A DNA stretch of 54,416 nucleotides from contig PMSX01000355.1 in NCBI GenBank assembly GCA_003167495.1, positions 1-54,416 of the forward strand. The letters are read 5' to 3'. Positions 16,165-25,476 of this stretch are shown one piece after another. The notes beneath the pieces were generated by a model, which was given only the letters and a program-made list of their open reading frames with translations, was not told where the DNA came from and did not search any database. The DNA comes from Bryobacterales bacterium. GTDB lineage: Bacteria > Acidobacteriota > Terriglobia > Bryobacterales > Bryobacteraceae. The position numbers and the translations under genes are program-made. Within the stretch, counting starts at the first letter, position 1. Every line of letters begins with the position of its first letter.

Positions 16165-19100
16165 ATGCCCGAGACGGAAGATTCGCTACTTCTTCTCCGC
16201 GTGAGAAGCGCGGCGAACAAAACAAGCAGCGACATGCTCGACCTCGAAGTCGAAGCCCAACTCAACTATCGCAGTATATATCTGGCTGGCAAAACGCAGC
16301 TGGATATGAAGCAACTCAAATCCGCCTTAAATGCCGCCGGCAACAGCTATGGCCATATACTCGGTGAGTCGCTTGGCAACAACTGCGCAGTCAAAAACGC
16401 GCTCAGAGACGCAGATCGCAGGGGGCGTCTGCGCATCCAGTTAATGACTCAGGATTGCGATAACCTCCCGCTCATTTATTGGGAGCGCATGGAACTACCC
16501 GGCTGGCTCGGTCCGGCGGGCACGGAGAATCAAACCCCTTTCTCACGCTTCGCTGCTGTCAATCAGGGTCTCGAAGACGCCCCGCAGGATAAAGTATTTC
16601 GCTTGCTGCTGGTAGTGGCCAACCCCGAAGACGGTTTGGAACCCATCGACGTTGCCGAACACTGCGCCACAGTCGTCGAGTGCTGCTCTGATCTCCTAAA
16701 CAGCGGCTTGATGACAATCGCTATTCTGCCTGGCTTCCAGGGACTGTCCTCTGACGAGCGCAAACGAGTAGCGTCGCGCGGTGTGCAAATTATCGACAAA
16801 AAGCCTTCTACCGCTGAAAACATAAACGAATTACTCGACGCTAAACCGCACGCCCTTCATCTGATCGCTCACGGCACCTACAACCCGCAAAAAGGGTTTT
16901 ACTTGCTGCTCGAATCGGACGACGGCCATCTGGAGGCATTCAACGCCTCCGATTTAATTGAAATCTGGAATCCAGAACAACTGCAACTCGTGTTCCTGGA
17001 ATCATGCCAGAGCGCTGTGAACGAAGACATCGATCCTCGCCCCCACATGCATGGCTTCATGCAGCAGTTCGTTTCCGCTGGCCTGGCAGGCGTGGTAGCC
17101 ATGCAAGACAAAATCCGCATGGAAGACGCCCGCACATTTGCCAAAGGCTTCTACACCAACCTTCTGCGGAGCGGCTCATTGGACGAGGCCGCCAACGCCG
17201 CCCGCCGCTTGCTGCTCCACACACCCGACTATGCCTGGGCCATCCCCGCGGTCATGACTCGCCTCAAAGGTGGAGCTGTCTGGCGCGAGTCTGGTCTGCG
17301 CAGCGCCCAGCGCGGCCTCCAGGCGCAAATTCAGGCGCGCCACGACCAGCAAAGCTACCCGCGCTTCCCGCTGGACGCGATCGCCGTTTCTAGCGATGGC
17401 CTCCTGAAACGCGCCGCCGACCGCAAAAACGACGAAGTCGTGAAAGTGCCCCTTGGCCAAAATGTAGTCCGTGACTTATACCTTGGCCTGTATGAAGCGC
17501 TGCTGCAAGATCACAAGAACATCTGCATTCTGGGCCCTTATGGCACGGCCAAAACGAGAGTTCTCGAAGATGTCTTTCTCAGTGAATTCCAAAATCACAT
17601 CGAAGAGCAACAGAAAGCTCTGCCGGTGCTTCTGCGCCTCTCCGATTGCGCCCACGGTGTGGCAGACCCGCAAACCGTCGTCGCCAAGGCCATCCGCAAT
17701 TATTTTGGGGAAGTCAGTGGGCCTCCTATCAATCTCGACGACCTAATCGATCTTTTTCACAACGAGACGTTTCTTTTCCTCATCGCCGCCAATGACCATC
17801 TAGGTGAAACGGAACAGCAGAGCGGACTTCAGTTGCTTAAACAGTTTCAGGAACATTTAGACAGTCGATCTGACAGCAAGCCGCATCGCTATTTGTTTAC
17901 CCTTGATCAGAACCTGGTTCGCGTGGCCGATCTGCCGGAGAGTGCCCACTGCCTCTTCGTTCAACTGATGAGCGCCGAGCGGGTGAGCCGTTACCTCCGC
18001 GCGCCCAACGACACCGCTAGTTCCGAAGCACGGCAGCGGGTGCTCGACAAGCTTCGCGCCAGCGCGCTGTTTGATCTGGCGGAGAGCCCCTGGCTGTTCG
18101 CGGAGATGCTAAACCAGGCGCAGCGCGGCTTGCTGAAAAAAGAGAATACCGGGCGTGCCGCCATTCTAAGCCGCGTCTGTGATGAACGCATCGCCCAATT
18201 CGCTGGGCCTTCCGGCATGCGCGCCCGGGTGGAGGATGTTCTCTACCGCATGGCTTGGGAGGTTCAGCGCCGGCAAACTCCCACTCTCAGCGGCAGTGAC
18301 GTTTTCGAAGTGCTCGCGGAATTGCGCGGCAACCGCGATTACTCACTCATGGAGTTCCGCTCGCAGTTGGTTGATTCCTGCCGCATTATGTCATCCTGCG
18401 GCGAAGACGGCATGCGTTTCGCTTATCCGGCCTTTCAGGCCTACTGCTGCGCTCGGTATATTCTGCGTCAGTCCGACAAAGAGCGCGACCGGTTGCTTAC
18501 CGACATCACTGCCACTCTCGGCCGCCGCTCTCGGGTCGAATGGTGGTCTGAGACCCTTTACCTGATCGCCGGTCTCTGGCCCAATACCAGCAAGCTTCTC
18601 AGCATGATTCTCTCTGGCTCGCCCCTTCACGAAGGCGACCAGATATTCATTGCCGCCCGCTGTCTCCATGAGGCGCGCCTGAGTTCTGAACAACCCATTG
18701 CGTCCAATCCCACCATCGTCTCCATGATCAGCGCCCTCAAATATCGGTCTCATCCGGCTAATAGCGTCTCCATCGACTCACGAATCAGAGCAACGAACTA
18801 TCTCGGGCCCTTGCGCGAAGACTCCGCCGTCAAGCACCTCGTCTCCATTGTTCTCGACAAGTTGCGCCCTACACGGGAAGGCCCAGACTATGAGCTCTCC
18901 GGCGGCCGCCTTGCAGCCATCAAAGCGTTGCTCTACAACCAGGAAGAAACCGTGCGTCATCTGCATGAGGATCAGCCGTGGCGCGACAACAAGGCTCTTG
19001 TCCAAACGGTGGATAACTGGGTCGCCCTCGACAGCAACAGGTTGAAGCAGGATCTAAACTCAGACGACGAATTGTGTGCCTCCGTGGCCGCCTTCGCTCT

Positions 19101-19743
19101 CGGACTCCTCAAACCCATCAGCGCGCTCTCCGCGATGAAAGAAAGATTTTTTCAAAATCCGCACCAAACACAGCTTCTCTGGGCGTTGGCCGACGCCATG
19201 CTCGAACTCGGCAATCAGGACCTGCACGAGGTAGTCAACCAGTGCCTTCAGCCCGGCCGCAAAGACTGGTGCATTTTCGGTGCTTACTTCATCGGCAAAC
19301 TCGGCCGCTCTTACACTGGCAGACTGCCTGCCAAAGAGTGGGACGAGCGGCGCGCTTTTCTTTGGACCTCCGCTCTCGAAAGCAATTCGGGCCAGGTCCA
19401 CCTCAAGGGACAGTGCCTCCTCACACTGGCGCAACTTCACGAACCGGATCTCCTCGATGTCTGTCATCAGTGGATCCGCGGCGACGATGGAACCCTTCGC
19501 TACCACGCGCTCCAGGCCATACGCTACATCGGAGATGAAAACTCGCTCTGCGTACTGGAATCCCTCGATTTCCCTCTCGCAGACTCAAGCGACAACCGTT
19601 TATTGGATCGCTTGCGCCTCGAAGTTTACGAAGACCTCTACTGGAGACTTGCGGGCGGCCTCGCGCGCGAAGTCATGATCCCTGTTTCTCCCAAACAGGA
19701 ACAGCCAGTCACCACCAAACACGCAACCGCTGCCGGCCAATAA
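16165..19743 (+). CDS. CHAT protease-NTPase-HEAT protein
   Basis: The protein has 1192 residues. An N-terminal region (1-140) precedes a CHAT caspase-like domain (about 145-380) with the catalytic pair His236 in LHLIAHGTY and Cys281 in VFLESCQSA; GLAGVVAMQ follows, as usual for CHAT. A STAND/NACHT-like NTPase module (about 430-770) has a P-loop-like GPYGTAKT at 457-464, where Ala replaces the usual Gly before Lys463, and a hydrophobic Walker B-like strand FLFLIAANDHLGE at 536-548. The NACHT-type winged-helix end is FAYPAFQAYCCARY near 755. The C-terminal 350-400 residues are helical repeats of HEAT type, probably the sensor. By analogy with CHAT proteases of defence loci, it would be activated by a trigger and cleave a partner, here perhaps the next gene 11 bp downstream. 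Confidence 0.88.
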   Translation: MPETEDSLLLLRVRSAANKTSSDMLDLEVEAQLNYRSIYLAGKTQLDMKQLKSALNAAGNSYGHILGESLGNNCAVKNALRDADRRGRLRIQLMTQDCDNLPLIYWERMELPGWLGPAGTENQTPFSRFAAVNQGLEDAPQDKVFRLLLVVANPEDGLEPIDVAEHCATVVECCSDLLNSGLMTIAILPGFQGLSSDERKRVASRGVQIIDKKPSTAENINELLDAKPHALHLIAHGTYNPQKGFYLLLESDDGHLEAFNASDLIEIWNPEQLQLVFLESCQSAVNEDIDPRPHMHGFMQQFVSAGLAGVVAMQDKIRMEDARTFAKGFYTNLLRSGSLDEAANAARRLLLHTPDYAWAIPAVMTRLKGGAVWRESGLRSAQRGLQAQIQARHDQQSYPRFPLDAIAVSSDGLLKRAADRKNDEVVKVPLGQNVVRDLYLGLYEALLQDHKNICILGPYGTAKTRVLEDVFLSEFQNHIEEQQKALPVLLRLSDCAHGVADPQTVVAKAIRNYFGEVSGPPINLDDLIDLFHNETFLFLIAANDHLGETEQQSGLQLLKQFQEHLDSRSDSKPHRYLFTLDQNLVRVADLPESAHCLFVQLMSAERVSRYLRAPNDTASSEARQRVLDKLRASALFDLAESPWLFAEMLNQAQRGLLKKENTGRAAILSRVCDERIAQFAGPSGMRARVEDVLYRMAWEVQRRQTPTLSGSDVFEVLAELRGNRDYSLMEFRSQLVDSCRIMSSCGEDGMRFAYPAFQAYCCARYILRQSDKERDRLLTDITATLGRRSRVEWWSETLYLIAGLWPNTSKLLSMILSGSPLHEGDQIFIAARCLHEARLSSEQPIASNPTIVSMISALKYRSHPANSVSIDSRIRATNYLGPLREDSAVKHLVSIVLDKLRPTREGPDYELSGGRLAAIKALLYNQEETVRHLHEDQPWRDNKALVQTVDNWVALDSNRLKQDLNSDDELCASVAAFALGLLKPISALSAMKERFFQNPHQTQLLWALADAMLELGNQDLHEVVNQCLQPGRKDWCIFGAYFIGKLGRSYTGRLPAKEWDERRAFLWTSALESNSGQVHLKGQCLLTLAQLHEPDLLDVCHQWIRGDDGTLRYHALQAIRYIGDENSLCVLESLDFPLADSSDNRLLDRLRLEVYEDLYWRLAGGLAREVMIPVSPKQEQPVTTKHATAAGQ

Positions 19744-19754
19744 AGGAAAAATCT

Positions 19755-22700
19755 ATGCCGTTCCGTCAAACCCCCAAGACTCACACTCCATACGCGATCA
19801 TTGCTTTCGACAAATCCGGTAACGAACGAACCGACGATCCCGATGGCATCAAAGGCCTGATCAGCGATCGCTTGTTAAGCGAGGTTCAGCAGACTGGGCC
19901 CTCAGATATATTCGTCTTCAGTCACGGCTGGCAGGGAGATATGGTCGGAGCCATTAGCCAATACGATAGCTGGATCGACTGTAAAGCCGCTCTTACCGCC
20001 GACGCCGCCAAAATGGGCACAACCTTCAAACCGGTCTACGTTGGTTTGCACTGGCCCAGCGAGCCTTGGGGCGACGAAGAATTGAAGGGAGGCGGAACGT
20101 CTTTCGACATCGGCACCGTACCTGCTAGCGACGCTCTCGAAGCCTATCTCGACCGTCTCGATCTCAAAAGCTCCTTGCACGCCCGCGAATTGCTGGGCGA
20201 AATCTTTCGAGAGAACCAGAGCAACGCCGGCGCCGTTACCCTGCCCCCGCAAGTAGTCGCCGATTATCGCGAACTCGCTGGCATGATCGGCTACAAATCC
20301 GGCCAGCGTGGCGACGACCCAGCCAGCGATAATGCGCCCTTCGATCCGCAAGCCGCCTTCGCCGCCATGAACGCTGCCGGTTCGTCCTTCGCGCTCGGCG
20401 GACTTGGCGGCCTCCTCTCGCCCCTCCGTGTCCTCTCTTTCTGGACCATGAAGAAACGCGCCCGCTCCATCGGTGAGTCCGGCATGTTCCATTTCGTCGC
20501 CCAACTCCAACAGTCGGCGCCTCACTCTCGCATCCATCTCATCGGTCATAGTTTTGGCTGCATCGTGGTGTCCTCCATTTGCGGCGGACTCAAAGATGCC
20601 ACCTCCCTGCCCCGTCCGGTCGATTCTCTCACTCTTCTGCAAGGCGCGCTTTCCCTTTGGGCGTACGCCGAAGCGGTCCCCTCAACCGGCGGCAAAGGCT
20701 ACTACCAACCTTTTCTGAACCGCCGCGCCGTCCGAGGCCCCATCGTCACCACTCGCTCTACTCACGATTTCGCCTGCAATATTTTCTATCCCGCTGCCGT
20801 TGGTTTGCTTGTGCAAGACCCCAGCTTCGGCATCAACCCCACTCGCATCGTCGTTTGGGGCGCTGTCGGCGCCTTCGGCATTCAAGGCCGCCCCGATGCG
20901 ATCGATACTCCCATGCAGCCGGAAACCGTCGATTATCACTTCGAGCTCGGCAAAATCTACAATCTGGAAGCCAGCAAATTCATCGCTAAGCTGCAAGGAG
21001 CCAGCGGCGCGCACAGCGACATTAATGAACCCGCCGTCATGCACGCTCTGTGGCAAGCCGCCTACACCTCCCTTGCCACGTCTGTCGCACAACCGGCCGA
21101 ACGCGTCATGGTTGCCAGCGCTGGCACGGGTACCTCCACCGGTTCCGCGCCGCAGCCCGCTCCCCCTCCCACCTTCGCTTCCGTCCCGCCGCGCGTTGCT
21201 GGACCAACCACTCCCTTGGGAGATAAAGAAATGCCAATTCCCTTCGGCCTGCACGTCGATGGAAAATATCTACCTCCCATCCTGCCCAACGCCCTTGAGT
21301 TCATTCAAGGCGATTCCACTCGCGCCATCGCCCGCAAAGCGTTAGCAACATCCGCCACCTTTGGCTTGGCCGACGGCTTCAGCCCCGACGATTTGAAACA
21401 GTCGGGTTGGGGTGTCGTCTTCTCCGCCAAAACCGCCCCTCAGGAAAAAGCAGGCATATTGGAAGCGCTCGATCCGCTTCTCCAACTTCGCAAACAGCAG
21501 GCCGGCGGCGCTTATGAAACGGGGGGCCGCTTCAAAATCTTCCACAACGAAATCGGCTACCAGGACGGCGCCTCGGCCGAGGATTGGCTCCAGGCCCGCG
21601 GCGTCGGCCCCTTCATGGTCAATCCCTCTAAAGGCGTGCCGTACTATCTCCTCCTCATCGGCTCTCCCGATGAGATCCCCTTCGATTTTCAATACGAGCT
21701 CGACTGTTTCTTCGCTGTAGGCCGGCTGCATTTCGACACGCCTCAAGACTACGCAAAGTACGCCGCCAATATTGTAAGCTTCGAAAGGAGTAGCCAGCCT
21801 CAGCAGAAAACCATCGCCCTTTTCAACACCCGCAACCCCGGCGACCGCGCCACTAACTTATTGCATGATCAAGTGGCCGTTCCGCTCATGCAAGGTGGCG
21901 ACGGCTTGCCGCCCCTAGGAAAAGACGACGGCTACACCATCGTTCCCTTTCTCGCCAAAGATGCCAGCAAAGACAACCTAGGCAAAATATTGCGCGGCGC
22001 AACCCCGGCCGGTACACCCGCGCTGCTGTTCACCGGCTCGCATGGCATGGCGTTTGATCCGGCCCAACCAGATCTCCTTGAAAGCAATCAAGGCGCTCTC
22101 GTCACCGCCGATTGGCAAGGCCCCGACACTCCCGTCACAGAGGAGATGTACTTCACCGCCGCAGACGTACCCACTGACAGTTCACTCTCCGGCACAATCT
22201 ACTTCTGCTTCGCGTGCTACGGCGCGGCCTGCCCGCAATTCGATACCTACAACTACCTTGGCGATCAACCCCTCCAAATCGCGCCCCGTACTATCTTCGC
22301 CCGACTCCCCCGGCAACTCTTGCTGGCTGGCGCACAGGCCGTCATTGGCCACGTCGATCGTTCCTGGGCTTACTCATTTCAAAATCAGCAGCAGCAAGCC
22401 ATGGTTGACGGCTTCCGCGACCCTCTTCGCCGCATTCTGCACGGCCGGCGCATCGGCGAAGCTCTTGATATCTTCGATCAGCGTTGGGCTGCCATGTCCA
22501 CTGAGTTGCTAAGACTGATCAATAATCGCAACGCCATTGGCAACGTACCTGATCCCCTCCTTGCGAATCGCTGGGTAGCTCGTGACGACGCCCGCAATTA
22601 CATCATTCTCGGAGATCCGGCCGTCCGCCTTAAAACCGCTTCCACCACGGCGAACTCCGGCGGCCCCGCGCAAGCCCAGGCTGCGTCTTTCGGTGTCTCC

Positions 22701-23927
22701 TCGAGTCCCGCCCCTGCACCCACTCCAGCTTCGTTTCCTGCCCATCTCGACGCCAAACCTCACCTCGATTTCTCCCACTTCACCGGCGTCTTTAACATGA
22801 AAGCCGCCGTTTCTCCCGATTCGAGCTACCAACTCATCTCCCAAGCTTTGCAACAAGCCTCCGACGGAACCAAAGTCGACCTCTACATCTACTCCATTAC
22901 CGCTCCCTTCCTCATGCAATTGCTCAAAGACGCTCATGATCGCGGTGCCGCCATCCGCGTCATGTACGACCCCGCTCAGATGAAAAAGGAAGCCGCCGAT
23001 CAATTGCGCGGCTTCGGCCTCACAGTCCGTGTCGCGCCATCTCACGATCCCAGACGCGTCTTCACCGTCTGCCATGAAAAATTCGCTGTCATCGACGGCA
23101 AAACTGTCTTGCTCGAAAGCGCCAACTGGGATCCCAACTCTATACCCGAACGCGAATCAGGTCAGCCGCGCAAAAAAGGAAATCGCGAGTGGCTCGTACG
23201 CATTGACGATAAACGTGTCGCCGAATGGTATAGCAGCTTGTTCCAGGCCGATTGGGACATCCCCCAGCAGGTCTCCTTCGGTGTCGACCTCATCCAACCC
23301 GTTCAGCCTCTTTCCTTTCGCGCACCAAGCCAAACCGGCCGCGATTTCCCCATCACTACCTTCACCGGCGTCCCAATGGATCTCCTGCCGCTCACATCTC
23401 CCGATAACTACTTCGATTCCATCCTCCCGTTGTTGCAGGGAGCCCAACGCAGAATCTGGCTTCAGCAACAGTACATTCAAGGCGGTGGCGGACCCGGCGT
23501 CCCGCAATTGCTGGAAGCTGTTGCCAATCGCAAAGCGGCCGGCGTCGATGTCCGCATCGTCATCAGCTCCCGCTTCCCCCAAGCCTGGCAACAAAGCAAG
23601 ACCACCATTAAAGACGCCGGCCTCCTGGCAGATCTGCGCGCCATCAACCTCGATTTCTTTACACTCTGCCACAATAAGGGCGTGATTGTCGACGATTCCG
23701 TCGTCGTCTCCTCCACCAATTGGAGCGAAAACTCGCTACGCCGCGCCCGCGAAGCTGGCATTCTCATTCATTCCGATGCCGTAACTGGATTTTTCTCCAG
23801 CGTCTTTGAAGATGACTGGAACACCGGTTGGACCGTCTCCACGGCCGACAGCCAAGCCCCCTCCTTCTCCGTGCCGCTTAGCCCTGGCCAAGATACCGTT
23901 GAGATCGATCCGGCCGACCAGATGTAA
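19755..23927 (+). CDS. Alpha/beta-hydrolase, C25-like peptidase and phospholipase D fusion
   Basis: The 1390-residue protein combines three catalytic modules. (1) Residues 1-440: alpha/beta-hydrolase, with an HG oxyanion-type turn at 57-58 (FVFSHGWQG) and nucleophile Ser266 in GHSFG. (2) After a Pro-rich linker (about 455-485), residues 500-940: clan-CD peptidase resembling C25/caspase folds, with His763 in LLFTGSHGM, Cys821 in FCFACYGAAC and the upstream VGRL typical of C25. (3) After a second Pro/Ala linker (about 975-995), residues 1010-1375: phospholipase D with two complete HxK(x)4D motifs, H1107/K1109/D1114 and H1306/K1308/D1313, each followed by an SANW or STNW Asn. There is no signal peptide. 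An AAAGGAAAA site precedes the ATG. It is probably translated with the CHAT gene; I infer an effector that damages lipids once cleaved. Confidence 0.87.
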   Translation: MPFRQTPKTHTPYAIIAFDKSGNERTDDPDGIKGLISDRLLSEVQQTGPSDIFVFSHGWQGDMVGAISQYDSWIDCKAALTADAAKMGTTFKPVYVGLHWPSEPWGDEELKGGGTSFDIGTVPASDALEAYLDRLDLKSSLHARELLGEIFRENQSNAGAVTLPPQVVADYRELAGMIGYKSGQRGDDPASDNAPFDPQAAFAAMNAAGSSFALGGLGGLLSPLRVLSFWTMKKRARSIGESGMFHFVAQLQQSAPHSRIHLIGHSFGCIVVSSICGGLKDATSLPRPVDSLTLLQGALSLWAYAEAVPSTGGKGYYQPFLNRRAVRGPIVTTRSTHDFACNIFYPAAVGLLVQDPSFGINPTRIVVWGAVGAFGIQGRPDAIDTPMQPETVDYHFELGKIYNLEASKFIAKLQGASGAHSDINEPAVMHALWQAAYTSLATSVAQPAERVMVASAGTGTSTGSAPQPAPPPTFASVPPRVAGPTTPLGDKEMPIPFGLHVDGKYLPPILPNALEFIQGDSTRAIARKALATSATFGLADGFSPDDLKQSGWGVVFSAKTAPQEKAGILEALDPLLQLRKQQAGGAYETGGRFKIFHNEIGYQDGASAEDWLQARGVGPFMVNPSKGVPYYLLLIGSPDEIPFDFQYELDCFFAVGRLHFDTPQDYAKYAANIVSFERSSQPQQKTIALFNTRNPGDRATNLLHDQVAVPLMQGGDGLPPLGKDDGYTIVPFLAKDASKDNLGKILRGATPAGTPALLFTGSHGMAFDPAQPDLLESNQGALVTADWQGPDTPVTEEMYFTAADVPTDSSLSGTIYFCFACYGAACPQFDTYNYLGDQPLQIAPRTIFARLPRQLLLAGAQAVIGHVDRSWAYSFQNQQQQAMVDGFRDPLRRILHGRRIGEALDIFDQRWAAMSTELLRLINNRNAIGNVPDPLLANRWVARDDARNYIILGDPAVRLKTASTTANSGGPAQAQAASFGVSSSPAPAPTPASFPAHLDAKPHLDFSHFTGVFNMKAAVSPDSSYQLISQALQQASDGTKVDLYIYSITAPFLMQLLKDAHDRGAAIRVMYDPAQMKKEAADQLRGFGLTVRVAPSHDPRRVFTVCHEKFAVIDGKTVLLESANWDPNSIPERESGQPRKKGNREWLVRIDDKRVAEWYSSLFQADWDIPQQVSFGVDLIQPVQPLSFRAPSQTGRDFPITTFTGVPMDLLPLTSPDNYFDSILPLLQGAQRRIWLQQQYIQGGGGPGVPQLLEAVANRKAAGVDVRIVISSRFPQAWQQSKTTIKDAGLLADLRAINLDFFTLCHNKGVIVDDSVVVSSTNWSENSLRRAREAGILIHSDAVTGFFSSVFEDDWNTGWTVSTADSQAPSFSVPLSPGQDTVEIDPADQM

Positions 23928-23982
23928 GACCAATGTGTGACCGAAAACCTTTTTTTCCTCGCACCAGTTTATTATCGTTTAG

Positions 23983-25029
23983 ATGACATTTCAAGGTTCG
24001 GTCCTTGCGCTCTTGGCCCTGGCGCTATTGCCTATTCTTGTAACCGTACTGCTCGCCATCCTCCTTTCAGGCTTCTTGCATTTAAGAATCGGCTGTCTGT
24101 CATCGGTTGCCCTGGGTGTCGTCGCTTTTTCGGCCGCGTTCGGTATTTGCGCTTATCTTGATTCCCTCGGCTCTGCAGTGGCCGGCGAGGTTATAGACAA
24201 AAAGGAGTCGCTCGTCTACCACCTCGACGGCAGTTGGAATCGCAAGTTGGTGGCTGACATCAAATACAGTTCCTCTGACACAGCCCTGCCCGTCACTGAG
24301 GCGCTCGATCTCCCGCCCGCTAGCTTTGATGAATTGCATCAAGGAGATTTCGTTCAGCTCCGCTGCTCCGATTCCTCCAGCCCTTTCCGCATCGTTCGTC
24401 TCGAAGGTGAAAAGACTATGTCCGCATTCTGGTCCCGGGTCGCCGATCAGCCATTTCTCTTTTTCTTTGTTTTAGGGCTTTTGCTCGCCTTCGCCGCCCG
24501 CTTCGCCCTGCACCTGGGCCTCCCAATGCTCTTCTTGCTCGGCGGACTCGTCACTATCGGCTCCTGGTGGATCGCCAGTGTCGGCGTGCCCATTTGGCAG
24601 CAATCGGCCACTCTCATGGGATCGCTCAATTCTGTGACTGCCAATGTGCGGGAAATCCATCCGCCCTATCTGGGCAGTGGCCTGCAAGGCTGGATTGCCA
24701 CCAACCTGTTCACTCCCTATGACCTCGTTTTGCTTGATATCATTCCCCTCGGCCGCTCTCAACCACCCATCCTCTCAGTGGACGAGGTCGACGTCGGCTC
24801 CGCCGATCTCAGACCTGGACAAACCATCAATGTCGAGTATTCGGCAAGTAACCCGCGCTCCGCCGTTATCCCCGGTGCTTCCCGCAGTTATCTCTGGAAG
24901 AACGGCTTGCTTGGCACGCTGTTTGCCCTGCTGGCTTCCCTCGGCGTTGGCAGACTTGCGTTTCTGATAAGGGAACGAAGCGAAAGGGTTGCCGTTTCAG
25001 CGGGCGAAAGTCGACCCCGCGATTGGTAA
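23983..25029 (+). CDS. Multi-spanning membrane protein, DUF3592-like
   Basis: The 348-residue protein has two membrane helices at about residues 7-30 and 38-62, then an extracytoplasmic or cytoplasmic domain starting VAGEVIDKKESLVYH. Two more helices (about 153-200), a second soluble domain (GQTINVEYSASNPRSA, typical of DUF3592 Y-x-P-x-N/P segments) and a last helix (about 308-330) with a basic tail follow. I read it as DUF3592-like, but only by pattern. It follows the fusion protein by 55 bp on the same strand and may anchor, sense or be the membrane-level target or regulator of that protein. The upstream gap holds the sequence CCTTTTTTTCC but no obvious terminator. Confidence 0.65.
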   Translation: MTFQGSVLALLALALLPILVTVLLAILLSGFLHLRIGCLSSVALGVVAFSAAFGICAYLDSLGSAVAGEVIDKKESLVYHLDGSWNRKLVADIKYSSSDTALPVTEALDLPPASFDELHQGDFVQLRCSDSSSPFRIVRLEGEKTMSAFWSRVADQPFLFFFVLGLLLAFAARFALHLGLPMLFLLGGLVTIGSWWIASVGVPIWQQSATLMGSLNSVTANVREIHPPYLGSGLQGWIATNLFTPYDLVLLDIIPLGRSQPPILSVDEVDVGSADLRPGQTINVEYSASNPRSAVIPGASRSYLWKNGLLGTLFALLASLGVGRLAFLIRERSERVAVSAGESRPRDW

Positions 25030-25077
25030 TGCCTGAAAAGTGCGTTGAATGATTTCGCTCTTTACGATAATCGTCAC

Positions 25078-25476
25078 ATGATGAGCAACCGCCACCGCGT
25101 TGCCACGTTACCCGTGTATGTGGCCATGCTCTTCGTGTCCTCAACATTGTCATCTCAGGATGGCATTGTCGTTCCGAACGGATTTGGAACCGGCCTCAGT
25201 TTCGTCGAAGAAGGATCGGACGATTATTTAAACATTCATGAACGAACTGTGTATACCAGAGGCTTCGTCAATGGGTTATTTGCCGCTGGTCTTCTAAAAG
25301 CAGACAACAAACACATCGAGGCGCTAGAAACGTGTCTGACTGGGATGACGGACGTTCAACTTCGAGCAATTCTGGAAAAATATATCAAAGAGAATCCGAA
25401 GGAGTGTCATCACGGCCTTCCCCTAATCGGCATGAAAGCGCTTGGAGATGCGTGCAATATGTTCCCAATCAAGTGA
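25078..25476 (+). CDS. Exported Rap1a/Tai-like small protein
   Basis: The product is about 132 residues. A signal-peptide-like start (MMSNRHRVATLPVYVAMLFVSSTLSS) is followed by a domain with YTRGFVNGLFAAGLL, a Cys in LETCLTGMTDVQLRAIL, then EKYIKENPKECHHGLPLIGM and ALGDACNMFP. The spacing of C-x-P/G-MT-xQL, NP, H and terminal AL-xAC matches the Rap1a/Tai family, known as periplasmic immunity proteins in Serratia type VI secretion, though most relatives are of unknown role. An in-frame ATG at 25045 is an alternative start but would place acidic residues before the signal. It is the last gene of the block starting at 16165 and could protect the cell envelope from the upstream hydrolase. Confidence 0.6.
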   Translation: MMSNRHRVATLPVYVAMLFVSSTLSSQDGIVVPNGFGTGLSFVEEGSDDYLNIHERTVYTRGFVNGLFAAGLLKADNKHIEALETCLTGMTDVQLRAILEKYIKENPKECHHGLPLIGMKALGDACNMFPIK

